Of a DNA stretch of 64,000 nucleotides, positions 23,545 to 35,100 are shown piece after piece. The stretch spans positions 37,855,886 to 37,919,885 of the forward strand of contig NC_091193.1 in the NCBI RefSeq assembly GCF_040958095.1. Reading direction: 5' to 3'. The notes beneath the pieces are model-generated. The model did no database searches, was not told the DNA's origin, and worked only from the letters and a program-made list of their open reading frames with translations. This DNA is from Procambarus clarkii. Lineage: Eukaryota > Arthropoda > Malacostraca > Decapoda > Cambaridae. Numbering within the stretch: the first letter of the stretch is position 1; each line of letters begins with the position of its first letter. The translations under genes were made by a program, and so were the position numbers.

Positions 23545-23612
23545 CCAAACCACACACTAGAAAGTGAAGGGACGACGACGTTTCGGTCCGTCCTGGATCC
23601 TTCTCATTACAG
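23545..23612. repeat. Short dispersed-repeat fragment
   Basis: Contains CACACACTAGAAAGTGAAGG and GACGACGTTTCGGTCCGTCC, ending TGGATCCTTCTCA. I recall this phrase as a common crustacean interspersed repeat but cannot verify that here. Confidence 0.35.
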
Positions 23613-23712
23613 GAAACATCTTCCCACATGTCTACTTCCCATCAAACATCCTCCCCATCTTCCACCTGTACAACCCCCAACTGCCCCTTCCCACACCCTC
23701 ACTATATACCCG

Positions 23713-24070
23713 CAGCCTGTCCTCTTAAAAAGAACGTCGCTTTTGGCCGTTTGCCAGTATGGCCGAATATGGACGTAATTTGAAAATGAAAAAAAATTAA
23801 AATAAATTTGGGATTTTTTTTTCAACAACAGTAAGTTAAGGGTCCTCTGGTAGGTTAGGTGGGCAGGAAATTGTCATAAAGTTTCAAAACGTTATGAAAA
23901 AGTTAATGGAAAGAATCCTCTTCTATGCTTGCCGAGTAAGCCGGACGACTCAAACAGAAAACGGAACGGTACGTCACTTTTGTGAGTCGATTTCATTTCA
24001 AATTACGTCCAAATTTGGCCATAGCGCGCATAGGAGCGAAAAGTGCCGTTATTTTTAAGAGGACGGGTTG
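23713..24070. mobile_element. MITE-like element with 7-bp target duplication (first)
   Basis: The left end is CAGCCTGTCCTCTTAAAAA. The right end, on the other strand, is CAACCCGTCCTCTTAAAAA. The inverted similarity continues through TGGCC...TTTGGACGTAATTTGAAA for about 75 bases. The 7-bp ATACCCG is repeated directly at 23706-23712 and 24071-24077. The element is 358 bp and non-coding, so it would depend on a transposase made elsewhere. The superfamily is not assigned. Confidence 0.85.
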
Positions 24071-24077
24071 ATACCCG

Positions 24078-25685
24078 AACAACCTTCCCCGCCCATGTTG
24101 GTCTACATACATTCCTCGTCTCCTTCCTTCCTGCCCACACATGGTCATTCCCTGAGTCTTCTCTCCCTACCCACGCATGCTCTTCACCCATTTCCTCTCT
24201 TTTCCTCCCATTTCCCCCATTTCCTCTTGCCTACATCCTCCTCTGTCCAATCAATGTAACCAAAAGGTTGTGCCCACAATGTAAATCTGTTATATGTACA
24301 TGTATTTTGAAAATCAATTTCAGAATTTATTATTTTAAATGATTATGACATCTATGGACTCTGGGCTGAATATTTCACATCACAAAAGTTCATGGAGGAG
24401 GGTCATTGGCGTCGTGGCCTTCTTCAGGGGGGTTGTTAAAGCCACTAAGTCTCCTATCACACCATTACTTGTGCAAAATTTAGTGAGGCTAGCCTGAAGC
24501 ATCTGACCTCCAAACACACATACAGGCAGACAAATATTTCCTTTTTTTAGATGTAGGGATTATGAAAGGCTGAAATGTGTATGCAAATAATTAAAAATAC
24601 TATGCTCTCCTTTTTTTAACATGGGAAGTGTTCTGTGCGACTTGTCATGGACGTGTTTGTGATCACTCATACATATACGTGAGTGGAGACGCACTTCCCC
24701 TCAAGCGTCGGGAAAATATAGCTGACATCATCTGAGTGACCTCCTAGCGTGACCTCAAACTTGCACAGAGCCAAAGTTCCCGTCTCCAAGTTTGGTCATT
24801 ACGGCTGTGAGTGGGTCGTTGTATGAGAGCATATCCTCTATTGAGACTATGGCCCAGCTGGCTGCGGGCTGTGTCCCGCACACCCACCATATACAACAAC
24901 AGTGATCACGGATGATACAACCTGCGGAGAAGCGACGAAGAGAAGGTATGAAGAAGCACTGTGATATTGTAATAGTATTAGGCTGTGATGCTGACGCTAT
25001 TATTACTGCAACAGAAAGATATGTTAATGGAGCATCACAGAAACTGCGAGATATCCCAACAACATGTTAGGGGGATTCATTAATATTATTAGTATGCCAA
25101 AAAGAGGACACTCACACATGACAACATAACCAATTGTGTTTCAGTCCTTTCTGATAAGTGTCCAGCAAGGAATAAAGTCTCATCATATTCCTGTACATCT
25201 CTGTTATTACAGATGATTGTCTATTTTCTACAGAGTTGCTGTTACTTTTGACCTTCATTAGTGTTTATGTGCTTCACTCACAGACTTATAACTAATGCGA
25301 ACTTCAGACTGCAGTCACTTCTCTGCAACATTTGTAGCTGGTACACTGATCAACACAAAATTTTATTTAGTTGTATCTTTTATCAATATTGTTTACAACG
25401 CTTCGGGCGATATGAGAGACTTTAGCCTACTAATTTATAACTGACAATATAAATATAGCAGGTGAGCAATTTCTTTTTGTATTAAAAATATCATATAGTG
25501 AAAAATTATTGTAATCATACAACTAAAAAAAAATATAAAAAGTACATTTTAAAACAACTATAATTCAATACCGTATCACACTGTACCTCAGGTGGGGGAG
25601 AGCAACTACACACACGCGGTCAACCAGGTTTACACACGGCAGATCTACCATCACCTCCACCCTCGCACTGACTAATGACACATAG
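24078..25685. other. 1.6 kb without a recognisable gene
   Basis: A pyrimidine-rich stretch (24085-24245) is followed by AT-rich unique sequence. A plus-strand open frame at 24043-24342 overlaps the MITE end and is not convincing. Nothing else is recognised. Confidence 0.45.
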
Positions 25686-25688
25686 CTA

Positions 25689-27945
25689 AGAGTTCAGTGT
25701 TGTTCATACAGTATACGACAGAGTTCAGTGTTGTTCATACAGCACACGACAGAGTTCAGTGTTGTTCATACAGCACACGACAGTGTTCAGTGTTGTTCAT
25801 ACAGCACACGACAGTGTTCAGTGTTGTTCATACAGCACACGGCAGTGTTCAGTGTTGTTCATACAGCACACGATTGTGTTCAGTGTTGTTCATACAGCAC
25901 ACGACTGTGTTCAGTGTTGTTCATACAGCACACGACAGTGTTCAGTGTTGTTCATACAGCACACGACAGAGTTCAGTGTTGTTCATACAGCACACGACTG
26001 TGTTCAGTGTTGTTCATACAGCACACGACAGTGTTCAGTGTTGTTCATACAGCACACGACAGAGTTCAGTGTTGTTCATACAGCACACGACAGAGATCAG
26101 TGTTGTTCATACAGCACACGACAGTGTTCAGTGTTGTTCATACAGGATGCGACAGTGTTCAGTGTTGTTCATACAGCACACGACAGAGTTCAGTGTTGTT
26201 CATACAGCACACGACAGAGTTCAGTGTTGTTCATACAGCACACGACAGAGTTCAGTGTTGTTCATACAGTATACGACAGTGTTTAGTGTTGTTCATACAG
26301 GATATGACAGTGTTCAGTGTTGTTCATACAGGATACGACAGTGTTCAGTGTTGTTCATACAGCACACGACAGAGTTCAGTGTTGTTCATACAGCACACGA
26401 CAGAGTTCAGTGTTGTTCATACAGGATACGACAGTGTTCAGTGTTGTTCATACAGTATACGACAGTGTTCACTGTTGTTCATACAGTATACGACAGTGTT
26501 TAGTGTTGTTCATACAGCACACGACAGTGTTCAGTGTTGTTCATACAGGATGCGACAGTGTTCAGTGTTGTTCATACAGCACATGACAGAGATCAGTGTT
26601 GTTCATACAGTATACGACAGTGTTCAGTGTTGTTCATACAGGATACGACAGTGTTCAGTGTTGTTCATACAGGATACGACAGTGTTCAGTGTTGTTCATA
26701 CAGGATGCGACAGTGTTCAGAATTGTTCATACAGCACACGACAGAGTTCAGTGTTGTTCATACAGCACACGACAGAGTTCAGTATTGTTCATACAGCACA
26801 CGACAGTGTTCAGTGTTGTTCATACAGCACACGACAGTGTTTAGTGCTGTTCATACAGGATACGACAGTGTTCAGTGTTGTTCATACAGTATACGACAGT
26901 GTTTAGTGTTGTTCATACAGGATACGACAGTGTTCAGTGTTGTTCATACAGTATACGACAGTGTTTAGTGTTGTTCATACAGGATACGACAGTGTTCAGT
27001 GTTGTTCATACAGGATACGACAGTGTTTAGTGTTGTTCATACCGTATACAACAGTGTTTAGTGTTGTTCATACAGGATACGACAGTGTTCAGTGTTGTTC
27101 ATACAGGATACGACAGTGTTCAATGTTGTTCATACAGGATGTGACAGTGTTCAGAATTGTTCATACAGCACACGACAGAGTTCAGTGTTGTTCATACAGC
27201 ACACGACAGAGATCAGTGTTGTTCATACAGCACACGACAGAGTTCAGTGTTGTTCATACAGCACACGACAGAGTTCAGTATTGTTCATACAGCACACGAC
27301 AGAGTTCAGTGTTGTTCATACAGTATACGACAGTGTTCAGTGTTGTTCATACAGGATACGACAGTGTTCAGAATTGTTCATACAGGATACGACAGTGTTC
27401 AGTGTTGTTCATACAGTATACGACAGTGTTTAGTGTTGTTCATACAGGATACGACAGTGTTCAGTGTTGTTCATACAGGATACGACAGTGTTCAGTGTTG
27501 TTCATACAGTATACGACAGTGTTCACTGTTGTTCATACAGTATACGACAGTGTTTAGTGTTGTTCATACAGTATACGACAGTGTTTAGTGTTGTTCATAC
27601 AGGATACGACAGTGTTCAGTGTTGTTCATACAGGATACGACAGTGTTCAGTGTTGTTCATACAGGATGTGACAGTGTTCAGTATTGTTCATACATGATGC
27701 GTCAGTGTTCAGTGTTGTTCATACAGGGTGCGACAGTGTTCAGTGTTGTTCATACAGGATGTGACAGTGTTCAGCGTTGTTCATACATGATGCGTCAGTG
27801 TTCAGTGTTGTTCATACAGGATACGACAGTGTTCAGTGTTGTTCATACAGGATGTGACAGTGTTCAGCGTTGTTCATACATGATGCGTCAGTGTTCAGTG
27901 TTGTTCATACAGGGTGCGACAGTGTTCAGTGTTGTTCATACAGGA
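25689..27945. repeat. Minisatellite, 31-bp unit, about 73 copies
   Basis: The unit is TTCAGTGTTGTTCATACAG followed by a variable GCACACGACAGAG or similar. The variable part changes along the array. CACACGAC dominates on the left, GATACGAC and TATACGAC in the middle, and GATGTGAC, GATGCGTC and GGTGCGAC at the right end. The register is kept throughout. Period 31 cycles through all frames, so several open frames of 100-390 codons arise. They are not genes. Confidence 0.97.
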
Positions 27946-28400
27946 TGAGATGAAGCAAAATGGTGTTCATTCAGGATATAGGAAGGAGTTTAATGATATA
28001 CAGTATACGAGGGAGATCAATGATGTTCCAATAGAATAAGACTAAGTTCAGCGCTGTTCACGCCAGATCCTTATCGTGACTCCTCCCCAGTACTATATAA
28101 TCGTAATGGCTTAACGCTTTTCCCCTGATAGTTCCCTTCCCTTCAACCAGGATAGGTGTACCAGGAGGCCAACACCTCCACGACGAGCCCCTGTGACATG
28201 TAACAATATCATGCCGTCAGGTCAGTGCTTGACGGATAAACACGACAGGCAGCAATAGACACCGGTCAAATGGACCAGGCAAAATATAGCCCCCATACGA
28301 AATAATGGTATTTGCTTTATCCCCAATACTAATGATTAATATTTACCGCTTGTTATGTATGCGACAGTGATTGGTCCATATTGTGTGTACATTACGCTGT
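27946..28400. other. Array edge and unique sequence
   Basis: Decayed units of the 31-bp array continue to about 28060 (GTTCATTCAGGATATAGG, GTTCACGCCAGATCC). Unique sequence without a recognised feature follows. Confidence 0.5.
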
Positions 28401-28402
28401 GT

Positions 28403-28634
28403 CAGGTTATCTTGAGGTTATCTTGAGATGATTTCGGGCTTTTTAGTGTCCCCGCGGCCCGATCCTCGACCAGGCCTCCACCCCGAGGAAGCAGCCCGTG
28501 ACAGCTGACTAACACCCAGGTACCTATTTTACTGCTAGGTAACAGGGTCATAGGGTGAAAGAAACTCTGCCCAATGTTTCTCGCCGGCGCCTGGGATCGA
28601 ACCCATGACCACAGGATCACAAGTCCAGCGTTAT
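28403..28634 (-). mobile_element. tRNA-derived SINE, family B, second copy
   Basis: On the minus strand the box B-like GGTTCGATCCC lies at about 28593-28604. It is followed by AGAGTTTCTTTCACCC, CCTGTTACCTAGCAGTAAA, GTCAGCTGTCACGGGCTGCT and the tail block CGGGCCGCGGGGACACTAAA. It ends in two copies of TCAAGATAACC. The box A end is cut near 28634. Confidence 0.85.
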
Positions 28635-28839
28635 TGCTTAGTTTTATGGAATATTTCTCAGTGAGCGGCGATATAGCGAGACAGGCGAACAACCAGGTAA
28701 ACATAAATGAATGGATGGGGATATATTTATTTAACAACAATGAACATTTTTACTATTCACTTCAACTGTTCCGAGGTAAACCAAGTACCACTGCCAATAT
28801 TTGTATAATAAATCACATCTAGTTTAGTTCATTTATTAC

Positions 28840-28960
28840 GCACCCCATACCCATCTTGTGGACGGTAGCGGAAAGGTTACAGAGCCACATAATGGGCTCA
28901 GGGACTGAATCCCACAATTCATTTAGCTTAGCAAGCTACAATCTTGTTGAGCTAGTTACA
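28840..28960. repeat. Dispersed-repeat fragment
   Basis: The phrase GACGGTAGCGGAAAGGTTAC at 28861 is echoed as GTGGTGGATAGGTTACAATC at about 29388. Both precede transposon sequence. Family unknown. Confidence 0.35.
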
Positions 28961-29012
28961 AAATTCAATACACTTCGTCACATCAACAATGGGCTCGAGA
29001 CCGACCACAAGT

Positions 29013-29290
29013 CAACCCATTCTCGCACTTGCTTCAGTCAATATTGGCTTATTTAATAAGTGCATATGTGACATACTAATTGATATTATTACTTAATCTA
29101 TACCGTTGATAGGTTAAGAAATAATTGTAAATAAGATGCTTATCTTAACATACTAAGAAAGTTAGGTGAGGTCAGTGTTTTCTATGAAGCTTTTTCAAGG
29201 TAAACTAAAATATTCACAATCAATTAGTATGTCACATATGCACTTATAAATAAGCCAGTATTGACTAAAAGCAAGTGCGATAACGGGTTG
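29013..29290. mobile_element. MITE-like element with 7-bp target duplication (second)
   Basis: Long terminal inverted repeats of about 75 bases. The left starts CAACCCATTCTCGCACTTGC. The right, on the other strand, starts CAACCCGTTATCGCACTTGC. Both continue through the TAAGTGCATATGTGACATAC block. CACAAGT is repeated directly at 29006-29012 and 29291-29297. The element is 278 bp, non-coding and able to fold into one long hairpin. Confidence 0.9.
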
Positions 29291-29388
29291 CACAAGTACA
29301 GTTTCTAAATTACGCCACTGACATATGTGGAGAGCTAGCGTCACAATTGATATGTTAGCCCTGCACACTGCCCCCTATCCAGTGGGCA

Positions 29389-30345
29389 GTGGTGGATAGG
29401 TTACAATCACATAGTTACTACAAACAGTTAGCAAACAGGAACTTCTTTTCGAAATTTTACAGAAATTTTTTTTACAGGAACTTCTTTTCGACGGCTCATA
29501 AAACGGAGAAAAGGGTCCTGAAAGATATTGTTGATAAGAACGTCATCCCTACAGACAAAAATCAGAAAATGCAATTGAAAATTTACAATAAAACCAAAGA
29601 AACACGGCCAATCTACTCATGAAAAACTCCCCAGACACTAAGCAGAACGCTTTGAAGGAGACCAACGTCGTCTATGTCATTAAATGCCCACTTGCGGACT
29701 GTAAGCCCCAAAGAACTTAGTATATAGGCAAGACAACAGCGTCTCTTTCCAGGCGACTAACAATGCATAAGCAACAGGGCGCCACCAAGGAACATATATT
29801 CTCTTCTCACAACTAGACTATCACCAGAGAAATCTTAACAAACAACACAGAAATCATCACTAGGTACAGCGATGGCAGGCGGCTTGACATCAGCGAGGCA
29901 CTACACATCAAGAAGTCAACACCAGCAATCAACAGCCAATTAATGCACAACTATATTCTTCCCACTTCAATTCATGGTATGGGCCAATAGGCCCTCTGCA
30001 GTTACTTCCATTCTCATGTACCCACCTCACCCAAACCAATAAAAAGGGAGTGATATATAAAATGTTTCATACACAGTTCATCGAGTGTATTATAAATGTT
30101 GTTCATAAGTGTACTGTTATGTATAAAGAAGTCTTTGAGAATGTAAGAAGCCTTACTAAACGCTTCTAAGCGTCAGACCATTAATAAAAAAAGAATTTTG
30201 GAGGATTGATTTTTTACATTACCACCAACAGAGATGAAAAACATCAGAAATATTGAAAAAAAAAATCGTGTTAGAATTATTAATCTTACTTTTTCGGTCA
30301 TATTCAACAGCATATGTTTACAAGAAAGACTGCTACCAAAATATA
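29389..30345 (+). mobile_element. Penelope-like element, 3' part with GIY-YIG endonuclease (broken)
   Basis: The plus strand encodes the end of a PLE protein. The block FFSTAHKTEKRVLKDI with NVIPTDKNQK precedes NSPDTKQNALKETNVVY. Then come the Cys-containing CPLADCK and YIGKT blocks of a GIY-YIG endonuclease, followed by LSRRLTMHKQQG and LDISEALHIKKSTPAINS. PLEs copy themselves with a telomerase-related reverse transcriptase, and this nuclease opens the target. The 3' untranslated part holds a small hairpin (ACGCTTCTAAGCGT) near 30160 and ends ATTAATCTTACTTTTTCGGT just before a (TA)n tract. The copy is 5' truncated and its frame is broken. Confidence 0.8.
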
Positions 30346-30348
30346 CTA

Positions 30349-30349
<1 letters not shown>

Positions 30350-30426
<77 letters not shown>

Positions 30427-30463
30427 TATATATTATATATATATATTATATATATATATATAT
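30350..30463. repeat. (TA)n microsatellite
   Basis: Long TA tract with a few TATTATA interruptions at its right side. It lies between the PLE end and a TTAGG-bearing inverted-repeat element. Confidence 0.95.
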
Positions 30464-30771
30464 GTCGTACCTAGTAGCCAGAACGCACTTGTCAGCCTAC
30501 TATGCCAGGCCCGATTTGCCTAATAAGCCAAGTTTTCATGAATTAATTGTTTTTCGTCTACCTAACCTACCTAACCTAACCTAACCTAACTTTTTCGGCC
30601 ACTTAAGCTAACCTAACCTATGAAGATAGGTTAGGTTAGGTTAGGTAGGGTTGGTTAGGTTCGGTCATATAACTATGTTAATTTTATCTCCAATAAAAAG
30701 AAATTGACCTCATACATAATGAAATGGGTAGCTTTATCATTTCATAAGAAAAAAATTAGAGAAAATATATT
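30464..30771 (+). mobile_element. TTAGG-bearing inverted-repeat element, copy 1 (right end lost)
   Basis: Starts GTCGTACCTAGTAGCC like the full copy at 58719-59112. It contains CCTAACCTAACCTAACCTAA followed after a short gap by TTAGGTTAGGTTAGGTAGGG, and the TTTCATAAGAAAAAAATTAG block. It breaks off at GAAAATATATT, where a SINE follows. Confidence 0.9.
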
Positions 30772-30790
30772 GAAAGAAAGAAAGTGAGAA

Positions 30791-30932
30791 AGTGTCTGAG
30801 TTGTGGTGCAGTGGGTTAAAGGCATACCAGTTATGCCAGTTGCTGTAAGGCTTCTGTGCTGGCTAGGGTTCGAATCTCCTGGTGGGAAAGTGTTCTAAGG
30901 TTGTATAACTTCTCTTGCGTGTTTAGGCAAGT

Positions 30933-30935
<3 letters not shown>
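30791..30935 (+). mobile_element. tRNA-derived SINE, family C
   Basis: Box A TTGTGGTGCAGTGGGTTAAA (30801-30820) and box B GGTTCGAATCT (30867-30877) lie at normal polymerase III spacing. The body CTGGTGGGAAAGTGTTCTAA follows, with a short tail before a (TA)n tract. It sits exactly where the preceding element is truncated. Confidence 0.8.

Positions 30936-31000
<65 letters not shown>
30936..31000. repeat. (TA)n microsatellite
   Basis: About 32 TA units. Confidence 0.97.
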
Positions 31001-31001
<1 letters not shown>

Positions 31002-31380
31002 TAGCAGTACCAGGCCACGCGTTGCTGTGGCTCAGCAACCCATGTGCGTTGCTGAGCCACAGCAACCTCTACTGTCCCCCCAGTCCTACCCACAATTCCC
31101 CCCTCACCCGTCTCCTCGGCTACCCATTCATTTCCCACTCCTCTGTGATCTCGTCCTCACCACTATTCCCCACTCCACCATCCCCTCTTCCTTCCCGCGA
31201 TGCCCCACTCCCCCGTCCCCTCGTCCTTCCCCACCATTACCCCCTCTCTTGTCCCCTCGTCATCCCCACCATTCCCAACTCCCTCGTCCGATGCCTTCCC
31301 AAATGGTCTGATGTTCCCATCAGAAAATTGGGAACATCAAGTGATCTGATGTTCCCATCACTGATATGATAAGAAAAACA
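31001..31380. repeat. Unclassified dispersed repeat with perfect hairpin and pyrimidine-rich body
   Basis: Begins TACTAGCAGTACCAGGCCAC. A perfect 19-bp inverted repeat with an 8-base loop is at 31021-31066. A C/T-rich block with repeated CCCCTCGTC and CCCACC phrases follows to about 31290. Then come two copies of GATCTGATGTTCCCATCA-type sequence around GGGAACATCA. The layout suggests a mobile element end, but I do not recognise the family. Confidence 0.55.
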
Positions 31381-31589
31381 GTTAAAACATTAATTTAAAA
31401 TATGAAACAATAAAAAATAAGCTATACTCACGAAATGAACGGTATGGTAAACAACACAGCTTATTTCCAACGCAATTCACACAAAATAATTAAATCAAAA
31501 TGAAAATAAATCAAAATCTAAGAAAATTAAATTTATCAATTCAATCAGAAATTTGAAATGGAATTGTAACAAATTTAGTATAGCGTGTG
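31381..31589. other. AT-rich spacer
   Basis: A/T-rich sequence with AAATCAAAAT runs. No gene is seen. Confidence 0.5.
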
Positions 31590-31985
31590 TTGCTTCTATA
31601 TGCAACAGATGGTGCTGTTTTTGCATGATTTTACCTGTCACAGGTGAGGCATCTATATAGTAGGTATAAAAAACATGCTTGTATTCGAATAGAATGTTGT
31701 GTCAAAGTAATCGGTGAAGAACTTTCAAATTACTGCGTGTGGTGCTTTTACATGCAACAGTTGGCGCTGTTTAAAAATAATGGTTTGACCTGTCACAGGT
31801 TTGGCATGTATATAGTGGGTATATAAAAATACGCACGTATTCGAATGCAACGTTGTGTCAAAATTTCAAAGCAATCAGTAAAGAGGTTTCGGAGATTTCC
31901 ATCACATGAAAAATACAGCTTTTCCAAAAAGCATGTTTTAACTTGTCACAGACGTGACATCTATATAGTAGGAATGTAAAAACAC
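31590..31985. repeat. About 2.5 diverged tandem copies of a ~155-bp unit
   Basis: Recurring landmarks are TATGCAACAG/CATGCAACAG then TGGTGCTG/TGGCGCTG (31600, 31752). CCTGTCACAGGT/CTTGTCACAGACGT then CATCTATATAGTAGG/CATGTATATAGTGGG occur at about 31635, 31789 and 31943. GTATTCGAAT with GTTGTGTCAAA occurs at 31681 and 31838. Copies differ by many substitutions. Confidence 0.75.
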
Positions 31986-32129
31986 GCATGTACGCGAGCG
32001 GGTTTTCAACCTTTTTGGGGGCCTTTGTCAATAGCAGAATGATGGCCACGAGAGCAGCAAAGATATTATATATGCATCCCGTGAACAATGGGAAGCAAGG
32101 AGGGTTAGGCGGCGGGTGGATAAAAAAAA
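31986..32129. other. Short spacer before the large satellite
   Basis: Unique sequence. A minus-strand frame gives a hydrophobic run (FAALVAIILLLTKAP), but this has no context. Confidence 0.4.
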
Positions 32130-35100
32130 GCACGTGTCCTCCAGGTAAACACTCGGATGCTTGCAGGAAACACGTGTCTCCAGGTAAACACTCGGATACT
32201 TGCAGGAAAAAAACGTGTCCTCCAGGTAAACACTCGGATACTTGCAGGAAACACGTGTCCTCCAGGTAAACACTCGGATACTTGCAGGAAACACGTGTCC
32301 TCCAGGTAAACACTCGGATACTTGCAGGAAACACGTGTCCTCCAGGTAAACACTCGGATACTTGCAGGAAACACGTGTCCTCCAGGTAAACACTCGGATA
32401 CTTGCAGGAAACACGTGTCCTCCAGGTAAACACTCGGATACTTGCAGGAACACGTGTCCTCCAGGTAAACACTCGGATACTTGCAGGAAACACGTGTCCT
32501 CCAGGTAAACACTCGGATACTTGCAGGAAACACGTGTCCTCCAGGAAACACTCGGATACTTGCAGGAAACACGTGTCCTCCAGGTAAACACTCGTATACT
32601 TGTGCAGGAGAACACGTGTCCTCCAGGTAAACACTCGGATACTTTGCAGGAAACACGTGTCCCTCCAGGTAAACACTCGGATATCTTGGCAGGAAACCAC
32701 GTGTCCTCCAGGTAAACACTCGGATACTTGACAGGAAAACACGTGTGTCCTCCAGGTAAACACTCGATACTTGCAGGAAACACCGTGTCCCTCCAGTAAC
32801 ACTCGGATACTTGCAGGAAACACGTGTCCTCCAGGTAAACACGCGGATACTTGCAGGAAACCCGGTCCTCCAGGTAAACACTCGGATACTTGTCAGGAAA
32901 CACGTGTCCTCCAGGTAAAACACTCGGATACTTGCAGGAAACACGTGTCCTCCAGGTAAACACTCGGATACTTGCAGGAAACACGTGTCCTCCAGGTACA
33001 ACACTCGGATACTTCAGGAATAACGTGTCCTCCAGGTAAACACTCGGATACTTGCAGGAAACACGTGTCCTCCAGGTAAACACTCGGATACTTAGCAGGA
33101 CAACCAGTGTCCTCCAGGTAAACACTCGGATATCTTGCAGGAAAACACGTGTCCTCAGTAACATCGGATGCAGGAAACAGGTCCTCCAGGAAATGGATAC
33201 TTGCAGGGAAACACGTGTCCTCCAGGTAAACACTCGGATACTTGCAGGAAACACGTGTCCTCCTAGGTAAACACTCGGATACTTGGCAGGAAACACGTGT
33301 CCTCCAGGTAAACACTCGGATACTTGCAGGAAACACGTGTCCTCCAGGTAAACACTCGGATACTTGCAGAAACACGTGTCCTCCATGGTAAACACTCGGA
33401 TACTTGCAGGAAACACGTGTCCTCCAGGTAAACACATCGGATACTTGCGGAACACGTGTCCCTCCAGGTAAAACACTCGGAATACTTGCAGGAAACACGT
33501 GTCCTCAGGTAAACACTCGGATACTTGCAGGAAACACGTGTCCATCCAGTAACACTCGGAGACTTGCAGGAGGTAATACACTCGGATACTTTGCAGGAAA
33601 CACGTGTCCGCTCCAGGTAAACACTCGGATACTTGCAGGAAACACGTGTCCTCCAGGTAAACACTCGGAATACTTGCAGGAAACACGTGGTCCTCCAGGT
33701 AAACACTCGGACTACTTGCAGGAAACACGTGTCCCTCCAGGTAAACACTCGGATACTTGCAGGAAACACGTGGTCCCTCCAGGTAAACACTCGGAATACT
33801 TGGCATGAAACATCGTGTCCCTCCATGTAAACAATCGGATACTTGCAGGAAACACGTGTCTCCAGGTAAACACTCGGAATACTTGCAGGAAACACGTGTC
33901 CCTCCAGGTCAACATCGGATACTTGCAGGAAACACGTGTCCTCCATGTAAACACTCGGATACTTGCAGGAAATCACGTGTCCCTCCAGGTAAACACTCGG
34001 ATACTTGCAGGAGACACGTGTCCTCCAGGTAAACACTCGGATACTTGCAGGAGACACGTGTCCTCCAGGTAAACACTCGGATACTTGCAGGAGACACGTG
34101 TCCTCCAGGTAAACACTCGGATACTTGCAGGAGACACGTGTCCTCCAGGTAAACACTCGGATACTTGCAGGAAGACACGTGTCCTCCAGGTAAACACTCG
34201 GATACTTGCAGGAGAACACGTGTCCTCCAGGTAAACACTCGGATACTTGCAGGAAACACGTGTCCTCCAGGTAAACACTCGGATACTTGCAGGAGAACAC
34301 GTGTCCTCCAGGTAAACACTCGGATACTTGCAGGAGACACGTGTCCCTCCAGGTAAACACTCGGATACTTGCAGGAGACACGTGTCCTCCAGGTAACACT
34401 CGGATACTTGCAGGAGAACGGTCTCCAGGTAAACACTCGGATACTTGCAGGAGACACGTGTCCTCCAGGTAAACACTCGGATACTTGCAGGAGACACGTG
34501 TCCTCCAGGTAAACACTCGGATACTTGCAGGAGACACGTGTCCTCCAGGTAAACACTCGGATACTTGCAGGAGACACGTGTCCTCCAGGTAAACACTCGG
34601 ATACTTGCAGGAGACACGTGTCCTCCATGTAAACACTCGGATACTTGCAGGAGACACGTGTCCTCCAGGTAAACACTCGGATACTTGCAGGAAACACGTG
34701 TCCTCCAGGTAACACTCGGATACTTGCAGGAACACGTGTCCTCCAGGTAAACACTCGGATACTTGCAGGAAGACACGTGCTCCAGGTAAACACTCGGATA
34801 CTTGCAGGAAACACGTGTCCCTCCAGGTAAAACACTCGGATACTTGCGAGGAAACACGTGTCCTCCAGGTAAACACTCGGATACTTGCAGGAGACACGTG
34901 TCCTCCAGGTAAACACTCGGATACTTGCAGGAGAACAACGTGTCCTCCAGGTAAACACTCGGATACTTGCAGGAGAACGACGTGTCCTCCAGGTAAACAC
35001 TCGGATACTTGCAGGAACACGTGTCCTCCAGGGTAAACACTCGGATACTTGCAGGAGACCACGTGTCCTCCAGGTAAACACTCGGATACTTGCAGGAGAC

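Noticed and set aside
30791-30905. Functional tRNA gene
   Set aside because: Box A and box B are present, but the sequence does not fold into a clear cloverleaf with paired acceptor arms and continues into a SINE body. The same applies at 61.5, 9.9 and 3.9 kb.
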